Origin: Bacillota bacterium
GTDB lineage: Bacteria; Bacillota; Clostridia; Christensenellales; SZUA-584
Reading direction: 5' to 3'
NCBI GenBank assembly: GCA_023461435.1
Contig: JAEYLC010000021.1
Coordinates: 1-38,718 of the forward strand
Length of the DNA stretch: 38,718 bases
Below are positions 33,003-38,718 of this stretch, in pieces. Both the position numbers and the translations under genes were made by a program. The notes under the pieces are model-generated. The model had not been told where the DNA came from. It did no database searches and saw only the letters and a program-made list of their open reading frames with translations. Positions within the stretch are counted from its first letter, which is position 1. Each line of letters opens with the position of its first letter.

Positions 33003-33332
33003 TTGGACTTAAACAGCGATCTGATTCGCGGCCATTTAGATACCATCGTTTTGGGGCTGATATTAAAAAGCGACCGCTACGGCTATGAGATCTGCCGCCT
33101 CGTGCGTGAAAAAAGCGGCGGCGAATACGAGCTCAAGGAACCGTCCATGTACAGCACAATCCGCCGTCTCGAAGCGCAGCGGCTCATTGAAGCCTACTGG
33201 GGCGACGAATCGCAGGGTGCGCGCCGCAAATATTACCGCATCACGTCGGCGGGACAGAGAGCCTTCGATCAGAACCTTAAAAACTGGCAGTTTGCCAAAA
33301 AAATAATCGATAAGCTATTGGAGGTTGAATGA
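33003..33332 (+). CDS. PadR-family transcriptional regulator (short type)
   Basis: The 109-residue protein is a single PadR winged helix: DLNSDLIRGHLDTIVLGLILKSDRYGYEICRLV, EPSMYSTIRRLEAQRLIEAYWGDES and ARRKYYRITSAGQRAFDQNL. The start is the TTG at 33003: AGGAGG lies eight bases upstream, while the GTG at 32994 overlaps that site, and the family begins MDLNSDLIRGHLD. It overlaps the next gene by four bases. Confidence 0.92.
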   Translation: MDLNSDLIRGHLDTIVLGLILKSDRYGYEICRLVREKSGGEYELKEPSMYSTIRRLEAQRLIEAYWGDESQGARRKYYRITSAGQRAFDQNLKNWQFAKKIIDKLLEVE

Positions 33333-33967
33333 TGAGCGTCATTAGCGAATATTTAATGAAACTCGAAAGACAATATCCGAAGACGCAGGCAGTCAACGAG
33401 CAGCTTGAAGAGCTGCGTGATACGTTGCACATCAAAACGGAAGAGTACCAATCGCAGGGAATGAGCTATAACGATGCCGCCAAGGAAGCGATCAGCTCCC
33501 TCGGAGATATTAAACCACTGCTTGATGAAGTGTCGGGAAATGTGAAAAGCGTGTATGTGAACAGGCTCGGCCGTAACAACGCGATTTTGTGTACGCTGAT
33601 CATCCTTGCGGAGTATCTGCTGGGCTGGATCGGATTCTCTCTCACCACATACCAGCCTGTTTATCCCGGCTATTTTTTCGTTTTTCTGCTGATACTCCTT
33701 GTCGGTCTCAGCATATGGCCCCTCATTTTTCAGATTCAATATCATAAGGAGCCGGAGAAGATCAGCGTTGTTGAAATGCCGTTCAGGAAGATGATGAGAA
33801 CAGCCGTTTTGAGCTGGCTGGGTATCTCGGTCTTTCTCTTTTTCGTCAACTGTTTATGCGGTGCGCCAGCATGGTTTATGTGGCCGCTCATCGGCATCGC
33901 CACATGGCCCATCAACATTTTTCTCTACCACCGTCAGCTCATCGGCGGCCGGTACGACGCCGCTTAA
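33329..33967 (+). CDS. HAAS-domain membrane protein, partner of PadR
   Basis: The 212-residue protein has a soluble N-terminal helical domain (about 1-75, with EQLEELRDTLHIKTEEYQSQGMSYNDAAKEAISSLGD) that matches the permease-prefix/HAAS signalling domain typically encoded after short PadR regulators. Four or more membrane helices follow (about 85-200). Such pairs are thought to sense envelope stress or control transporters. It starts within the stop of the PadR gene (ATGA) and should be co-translated with it. Confidence 0.8.
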   Translation: MMSVISEYLMKLERQYPKTQAVNEQLEELRDTLHIKTEEYQSQGMSYNDAAKEAISSLGDIKPLLDEVSGNVKSVYVNRLGRNNAILCTLIILAEYLLGWIGFSLTTYQPVYPGYFFVFLLILLVGLSIWPLIFQIQYHKEPEKISVVEMPFRKMMRTAVLSWLGISVFLFFVNCLCGAPAWFMWPLIGIATWPINIFLYHRQLIGGRYDAA

Positions 33968-33986
33968 ACCTTCAAACAAGGAACAA

Positions 33987-34007
33987 CGGCGCGGGAATCC
34001 CGCGCCG
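33987..34007. terminator. Terminator between converging HAAS and GH3 genes
   Basis: CGGCGCGGG and CCCGCGCCG form a perfect 9-bp stem around AAT, 19 bases after the HAAS gene and 12 bases before the end of the convergent glycosidase gene. T richness on the plus side is modest (CTTCATTTTC). Confidence 0.6.
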
Positions 34008-34018
34008 CTTCATTTTCA

Positions 34019-35908
34019 TCAGTACGCCAATCCGTATCCCAGCTCAAATTGCAACTCCGCGCCATCCTTGCCGATATCGCTCTCCGATTTGTACCACGGC
34101 ATAGAGAGCTTGCCCGTAAACTCCGCCGCGCCCACCAGCGGCGAGACCACGCCGCCGCCCTCGGTGCCCGGCAGATAGCTCATCACCGCCGCGTCCCAGT
34201 CTCCGATGTAATCGTCGATCAGCACGTTGCGCCCTGCCACGATGACGGTGACGACCGGCTTGCCCAAGGCTTGGGCTGTTTCGATCGCCGCCTTGTTGCC
34301 TTCCAGCCCCAAATCACCCGTGATCGAGAGGTTCTGCGCATCTCCCTCATACTCCGCATACGGCTTTTCGCCGAGTGCGAGCAGCACCACATCCGCGTCT
34401 TTCGCCTGGCTTTCGTCCGTAATCACAGTCAGTCCATACTCGTTCGCGCACGCTTGAAGCCCCTGCAGTATCGTGGTGCCGGGCGTCAGCTTCTTATCGG
34501 GCAGCCCCTGCCAGCTCAGCGTCCAGCCGCCGCACTGTATGCCGACGCTGTCCGCGGCGGGCCCCGTCACATATATCTTCTGCCCTGCTTTAAACGGCAG
34601 CACGCCGCCCTCGTTCTTCAGCAGCACCTGCGACTTTTCCACGAGCTTTTTCGCGAGCGCGCGTCCTTCCGCGCTGCCGAGCTCGCTGACGTTCATCTGC
34701 GCTTTATCCAGATGCGGGTCTTCAAACAGCCCCATATCCAGCTTGACAGTCAGTATGCGCGATACCGCGTCGTCCATACGCTCCTGCGCTATCTCGCCGT
34801 TGTTGACGCCGTTCACAATCGCGTCGATCGCGAGCGTGTAGTTATACGGCTCCATTAGCATATCGACGCCCGCGTTCACCGCCGCGACGACCTGCGCATC
34901 ATATGACGGCGCGGCAATGCCCGTGATGCCCTCCCAGTCCGTCACCACAAAACCGTCGAAGCCAAGCTCGCCCTTGAGCACATCAGTGATCAGGTATTTG
35001 TTCTCATGCATCTTGAGCCCCTGATAAGAGCTGAACGAGACCATTACGCTCTTCACGCCGTCTTTGACGAGCCGCGCATACGGCGCCAGATGAACGGCCC
35101 GCAGCTCATCCTCGCTCATCTGCGCGTCGCCGCGGTCGATCAGATAATCGCCTTCGCCCGTGCCGAACGTCGTGCCTCCGTCCGCGACATAATGTTTGGC
35201 GCACGGCAGCACGCCTTCGCTGAGCTGCCCCTGTACGAACGCCGAAGCGAGCTCACAAACGATATTTGGATCGCTCGAATAGCTCTCATACGTGCGCCCC
35301 CACCGCGGGTCCTGCACCACCGCCACACAGGGCCCGAAGTTCCAGAGTATGCCCGTCAGCTTCATCTCACCGGCCACATACGCGCCCATCTGCTTTGTAA
35401 GCTCCGGGTCGTTCGCCGCGCCGATGCCGATGTTGTGCGGAAAGATTACCGCGCCGTACACCGTGTTATGCCCGTGCACTGCATCCGCACCGTAAATAAA
35501 GGGTATTTTCAGTTTCCTCGAAAGAACCTCCTTCTGGAACCCGTCGATAACCTCGTTCCAGTGTTCCACGGAATTGTCGTTGTCGGGAACGGAGCCGCCG
35601 CCGCTCAGCACCGAACCGAGACCTAAGCTTGCCATGTCCTGATCGCACACGGGATACTGCTCGCCCTGCACCATCTGCCCCGCCTTGTCTTCAAGGCTCA
35701 TTCGTTTCAGCAGATCGGCCACGCGCTCCTGCGTGCCTGCCGACGGATCAAGGTAAATCTCTTTTTCCCCGGCCGGCTGTTCAGATGCTGCCGCAGGCGC
35801 TGACTCAGACGGCGTTTGCGCGGACGATGCTCCTGATGCGGTTTCTCCGCAGGCCGCGATTGACAGCGCCATCATCACGCATAGAATGAGAATCATGAGT
35901 CGTTTCAT
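34019..35908 (-). CDS. Lipoprotein beta-glucosidase, glycoside hydrolase family 3
   Basis: The 629-residue protein has a lipoprotein signal peptide with lipobox ending at Cys20 (SIAAC) and a Ser/Ala/Pro-rich spacer, so it is anchored outside the membrane. It is a GH3 enzyme: GADAVHGHNTVYGAVIFPHNIGIGAA, PRWGRTYESYSSDP, CAKHYVADGGTT (Lys238/His239) and GFDGFVVTDWEGI, in which Asp324 is the expected nucleophile. The second domain (about 420-629) completes the exo-glucanase-like architecture. It probably releases glucose from beta-glucans or cello-oligosaccharides. GGGAGG precedes the ATG at 35908; the longer open frame upstream would destroy the signal peptide. It has no sugar-transport neighbour. 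Confidence 0.94.
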   Translation of the reverse strand: MKRLMILILCVMMALSIAACGETASGASSAQTPSESAPAAASEQPAGEKEIYLDPSAGTQERVADLLKRMSLEDKAGQMVQGEQYPVCDQDMASLGLGSVLSGGGSVPDNDNSVEHWNEVIDGFQKEVLSRKLKIPFIYGADAVHGHNTVYGAVIFPHNIGIGAANDPELTKQMGAYVAGEMKLTGILWNFGPCVAVVQDPRWGRTYESYSSDPNIVCELASAFVQGQLSEGVLPCAKHYVADGGTTFGTGEGDYLIDRGDAQMSEDELRAVHLAPYARLVKDGVKSVMVSFSSYQGLKMHENKYLITDVLKGELGFDGFVVTDWEGITGIAAPSYDAQVVAAVNAGVDMLMEPYNYTLAIDAIVNGVNNGEIAQERMDDAVSRILTVKLDMGLFEDPHLDKAQMNVSELGSAEGRALAKKLVEKSQVLLKNEGGVLPFKAGQKIYVTGPAADSVGIQCGGWTLSWQGLPDKKLTPGTTILQGLQACANEYGLTVITDESQAKDADVVLLALGEKPYAEYEGDAQNLSITGDLGLEGNKAAIETAQALGKPVVTVIVAGRNVLIDDYIGDWDAAVMSYLPGTEGGGVVSPLVGAAEFTGKLSMPWYKSESDIGKDGAELQFELGYGLAY

Positions 35909-35947
35909 TATCAAGCCTCCCATAATTTCCAATTTCATGTCTTTTTC

Positions 35948-35976
35948 AGCGTACAATGCCGTTTTACGAAATACAA
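35948..35976 (-). promoter_or_regulatory. Possible promoter of the GH3 gene
   Basis: On the minus strand TTGTAT (35976-35971) and TACGCT (35953-35948) are 17 bases apart, 40 bases before the start codon. The -10 element is weak. Confidence 0.4.
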
Positions 35977-36073
35977 CCGCCTCAGCCACGAAATCTACGA
36001 AACCTCGCCTGAGTTTCAACTGCAATACCGTCCTTTGCACTCATTCGCCACACATTCAATAATATGAGCACCC

Positions 36074-36120
36074 TTGGCTCCCTCTGAGAGGGAGCTGTCG
36101 CCGTGAAGCGACTGAGGGAG
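36074..36120. repeat. Short copy of the CTCCCTC...GAGGGAG repeat
   Basis: TTGGCTCCCTCTGAGAGGGAGC...GACTGAGGGAG matches the second half of the element at 27470-27596. The rest of the gap to 36288 (35977-36288) shows only fragments of similar palindromic repeats and no gene. Confidence 0.7.
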
Positions 36121-36288
36121 TATTTAGCGCATTTCGGCGTCATACCTCTTTGGTTCGACATACCCCATTCGGGGCACAGGCGGAGGTCAGAATCCTACAA
36201 TTCGAGATTAAATTGTCACTGCGAGAATCGCTGTCGCCGCAAGGCTCCTTCTTTGTGGGAGTGAAGCCTTGTCTTCTTTCGTCAAAGC

Positions 36289-36316
36289 AAAAAACCGCTG
36301 ACGTCCATCAGCGGTT
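36289..36316 (-). terminator. Terminator of hcp
   Basis: On the minus strand AACCGCTGA and TCAGCGGTT form a perfect 9-bp stem around six bases and run directly into TTTT. It begins 16 bases after the hcp stop codon. Confidence 0.88.
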
Positions 36317-36331
36317 CAGCTCTTCGTAATA

Positions 36332-37900
36332 TTATCCGAGAATCTTTTTGAGGTCCTCCGCCGCGTCTCCCGTCGGCGTGATGCCGTAGTTCTCCACGAG
36401 GAAGTTCAGCACATTCGGCGACACAAACGCGGGCAGCGAGGGCCCGAGATATATGTTCTTGAGGCCGAGCGCGAGCAGCGTCAGCAGTATGCAGACCGCC
36501 TTTTGCTCGTACCATGAGAGCACCAACGTGAGCGGCAGCTCGTTCACGCCACAGCCAAACGCCTCACTGAGCGCGAGCGCCACGCGGATCGCGCTGTACG
36601 CGTCGTTGCACTGCCCCATGTCCATAATCCGCGGCAGACCGCCGATCTCTCCGAGATCAAGGTCGTTGAAGCGGTATTTGCCGCACGCGAGCGTCAGTAT
36701 CACGGTGTCGTCCGGCGCCTGCTTCACAAAATCGGTGTAATAGCTGCGCTTGGTGCGCGCGCCGTCGCAGCCACCCACGAGGAAGAAATGCTTAATCGCA
36801 CCGGCTTTGACCGCGTCGATCACCTTGTCCGCCACAGACAGCACCGTGCCGTGCCCGAAGCCCGTGGTCACGCTCGTGCCGCCGTTGATTCCCGTATAGG
36901 CTTTATCCTCATCGAAGCCGCCAAGCTCCAGCGCTTTTTCAATCACAGGCGTGAAATCCTTGTCCTTGCCGATGTGCACCATTTCGGGATAGCCCACCAC
37001 GCCCGTTGTAAACACGCGGTCGCTGTAGCTTTCCTTGACGGGCATCAGGCAGTTCGTCGTGAAGAGAAACGCCGCGGGCACGCCCGCGAATTCCTTCTGC
37101 TGGTTCTGCCATGCCGTCCCGAAGTTACCTTTAAGCTGCGGATACGCTTTAAGCTTGGGGTACGCGTGCGCGGGCAGCATCTCGCCGTGCGTGTATACGT
37201 TGACGCCCTTTCCCTTCGTCTGCTCGAGCAGCAGATACAGATCGTGCAGATCGTGCCCCGATATCACGATGAACGGCCTTTTTTCCACCGTCATCGGCAC
37301 CTTCACGGGCACCGGTGTACCGTAGACATCCGTATTCGCTTTGTCGAGCAGCTCCATGCACGAAAGGTTAATTGTGCCCACGTTCATGACCACGGGCAGC
37401 AGCGTTTCCATCGACGCCTTGTCGTCGCCGACCGCGCTCAAGCCCTCGAAGAAAAAGCGGTTGATTTCGTCTTTCTGATACCCGAGCGCCGCCGCGTGAT
37501 ACGCGTAGGCCGCTACACCACGCAGGCCAAGCAGTATCAGTGATTTGAGTGACCTCACATCCTCATTCTCGCCCCACAGCGTGAGCGGCGCGTTCGTGAC
37601 GCTCTTGAACCGGCCGCCCGCAAGCACGGCTTCCAGGTTCGCTTCATCAATCAGCGCCTTGATATCTTCGTCTTTAAAGTTCACGTTTGTGATCGTCGCG
37701 AACAATCCGTCAATCATCACGCGCACCGCTTTGTCCGAAGGGTTCCCCTTTGCCGTCACCGCGAGATTGATCAGCGCATCCGTCAGCGCGTCCTGCAGAT
37801 TGGAAATATCCGCCGTCTTGCCGCATACGCCCGCAGAACCCGTGCACCCCGTGCCCTTTGCCGTCTGCTCACACTGAAAACAAAACATTTCATTTGTCAT
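36332..37900 (-). CDS. hcp: Hydroxylamine reductase (hybrid cluster protein)
   Basis: The 522-residue protein is the class I hybrid cluster protein of anaerobes. Cys7, Cys10, Cys19 and Cys26 (FCFQCEQTAKGTGCTGSAGVC) hold the N-terminal iron-sulfur cluster. Further conserved segments are VISGHDLHDLYLLLEQT, NVYTHGEMLPAHAYP, FLFTTNCLMPVKESYSDRVFTTG, FFLVGGCDGA and LTLACGKYRFN, which supply ligands to the hybrid [4Fe-2S-2O] cluster. It reduces hydroxylamine or nitric oxide under nitrosative stress. The ATG at 37900 is preferred because GGAGG overlaps the upstream in-frame ATG. A palindrome upstream suggests CRP/FNR-type activation. Confidence 0.97.
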   Translation of the reverse strand: MTNEMFCFQCEQTAKGTGCTGSAGVCGKTADISNLQDALTDALINLAVTAKGNPSDKAVRVMIDGLFATITNVNFKDEDIKALIDEANLEAVLAGGRFKSVTNAPLTLWGENEDVRSLKSLILLGLRGVAAYAYHAAALGYQKDEINRFFFEGLSAVGDDKASMETLLPVVMNVGTINLSCMELLDKANTDVYGTPVPVKVPMTVEKRPFIVISGHDLHDLYLLLEQTKGKGVNVYTHGEMLPAHAYPKLKAYPQLKGNFGTAWQNQQKEFAGVPAAFLFTTNCLMPVKESYSDRVFTTGVVGYPEMVHIGKDKDFTPVIEKALELGGFDEDKAYTGINGGTSVTTGFGHGTVLSVADKVIDAVKAGAIKHFFLVGGCDGARTKRSYYTDFVKQAPDDTVILTLACGKYRFNDLDLGEIGGLPRIMDMGQCNDAYSAIRVALALSEAFGCGVNELPLTLVLSWYEQKAVCILLTLLALGLKNIYLGPSLPAFVSPNVLNFLVENYGITPTGDAAEDLKKILG

Positions 37901-37946
37901 ATCTATATCCTCCATAAATAAATTCGAATCGTCTTGACAGCTATGA

Positions 37947-37989
37947 GAATACCGCAATGCGTCATGTTCGTATGTTGCAAATGCAACAT
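37947..37989 (-). promoter_or_regulatory. hcp promoter with CRP/FNR-like palindrome
   Basis: ATGTTGCA (37972-37979) and TGCAACAT (37982-37989) are perfect inverted arms around two bases. On the minus strand a TATTCT -10 (37952-37947) would place the transcription start about 41 bases from the palindrome centre, the class II activator position. Nitrosative-stress regulators of the CRP/FNR family (HcpR type) commonly act there. The regulator is not in the window. Confidence 0.6.
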
Positions 37990-38053
37990 TTCAACCCGCT
38001 CAAGTGAAATCAAAATGGAACTCCTGGGTATGGTCTGGGGATTGTACAGGTTC

Positions 38054-38078
38054 GCCCCGTGCCGAACCGGCACGGGGC
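38054..38078. terminator. Strong hairpin between hcp promoter region and the MCP gene
   Basis: GCCCCGTGCC and GGCACGGGGC form a perfect 10-bp stem around GAACC. It lies just past the stop of the receptor gene on the minus strand, but no T run follows on that side, so a role as terminator is tentative. Confidence 0.45.
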
Positions 38079-38116
38079 GCTTCTCATCTAACTGCTGATA
38101 TTAAACTGACTTTGTT

Positions 38117-38718
38117 TCAGTATTTGCCGAAATCGGTATCTTCGGTCAGCAAAATCTGTTCGCTTTTTTCTTCGTCTGATTCGGGACTGCTCACTCCCAT
38201 GAGGCTGTCCGCCTCGTGTTCATGCACGAGTCCCGAAAGCATCACAGCCTGACCAGAAAGCTCCTCGCTGGCCGCGGCTGCCTCCTCGGCTGTGGCGGTG
38301 ATGCTCTGAATTACCACCGTAACCTGCTCGATGCCCTTCTCCACCTGCGAAATGCCGAGCGACTGCTGCTTGGACGCGGCCGCCACCTCATCCATCAGCG
38401 CGGCTGATTCCGCGATGCCCTTCACCACGGCGTCGAGCGTGTGCGCGGTATCCTCTGCCACCTTCGTGCCATCGGCCACCGTCCCGAGCGATGCTTCAAT
38501 CAGCCGTGTCGTATCCTTGGCCGCCGCCGCGCTTCTTAACGCGAGATTGCGCACCTCATCGGCCACCACCGCAAACCCTTTGCCGTGCACGCCCGCGCGC
38601 GCCGCCTCCACCGCCGCGTTGAGCGCGAGAATGTTGGTCTGGAACGCGATGTCGTCGATCGTCTTGATGATCTTTGAAATGTTCGCGGATGCCTGCGAAA
38701 TTTCGTTCATCGCCTCAA
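38117..38718 (-). CDS. Methyl-accepting chemotaxis protein, C-terminal part (cut by window edge)
   Basis: Only the last 200 residues are in the window. They carry the cytoplasmic signalling hairpin of chemotaxis receptors: IDDIAFQTNILALNAAVEAARAGVHGKGFAVVADEVRNLALRSAAAAKDT, followed by the returning helix with EVAAASKQQSLGISQVEKGIEQV and AEEAAAASEELSGQA, a methylation-type region. An acidic tail of about 35 residues follows. The sensor and membrane segments lie beyond position 38718. There is no CheR-tethering pentapeptide at the terminus. Confidence 0.95.
   Translation of the reverse strand, partial: EAMNEISQASANISKIIKTIDDIAFQTNILALNAAVEAARAGVHGKGFAVVADEVRNLALRSAAAAKDTTRLIEASLGTVADGTKVAEDTAHTLDAVVKGIAESAALMDEVAAASKQQSLGISQVEKGIEQVTVVIQSITATAEEAAAASEELSGQAVMLSGLVHEHEADSLMGVSSPESDEEKSEQILLTEDTDFGKY

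Overview
The window reads as chromosomal DNA of a Clostridia-type Firmicute. The evidence is indirect: strong AGGAGG-type ribosome binding sites, several TTG starts, a BlaI/BlaR1 pair, a CtsR-like heat-shock box, a class I hybrid cluster protein, a CBO0543-family gene and a possible Spo0E-like gene. Most genes are moderately GC-rich. Two blocks (about 16.8-18.3 kb and 20.7-23.1 kb) are strikingly AT-rich and look acquired. No rRNA, tRNA, CRISPR array, transposase or integrase was seen.

Layout. 0.1-0.6 kb: rplS on the minus strand with its own promoter and terminator. 0.66-2.4 kb: a promoter, a structured leader of unknown class, an ECF vitamin-type S component and a P-loop kinase overlapping it. 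2.5-4.1 kb: small Cys-rich and membrane proteins (DUF3795, CBO0543, CBU_0592 families). 4.3-8.2 kb, minus strand: a secreted LysM plus gingipain-fold protein, then a BlaI repressor and a BlaR1-type M56 membrane sensor with an unusual outer domain, behind a palindromic BlaI operator.

8.3-16.75 kb is the centrepiece: a compact aromatic amino acid operon, aroF-tyrA-aroB-aroA-aroC-pheA-aroE/K-aroQ. It encodes all seven shikimate steps plus both prephenate branch enzymes. It is preceded by a promoter, a previously unlisted 36-codon leader peptide with 10 Phe/Tyr in 20 residues, and a strong terminator, which is a classic attenuator layout. Shikimate dehydrogenase and shikimate kinase are fused in one chain.

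16.8-23.1 kb is accessory: an AT-rich orphan with a PD-(D/E)XK-like motif, a GyrI-like protein, a PadR regulator with an alpha/beta hydrolase under a perfect palindromic operator, and a DUF262/HEPN pair of the predicted defence or toxin-antitoxin type.

23.2-34 kb mixes three DUF4064-like small membrane proteins, small HTH regulators with clear operators, a dnaJ-like/clpB chaperone pair behind a CtsR-like box, a broken AraC gene, an unusual soluble receptor whose MCP signalling tip precedes a Cache-like sensor, and a PadR/HAAS membrane protein pair. 34-38.7 kb, minus strand: a GH3 lipoprotein glycosidase, hydroxylamine reductase (hcp) with a CRP/FNR-like palindrome upstream, and the 3' end of a chemotaxis receptor gene cut by the window edge. 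GTAGGG...CCCTAC and CTCCCTC...GAGGGAG dispersed repeats fill several intergenic gaps.
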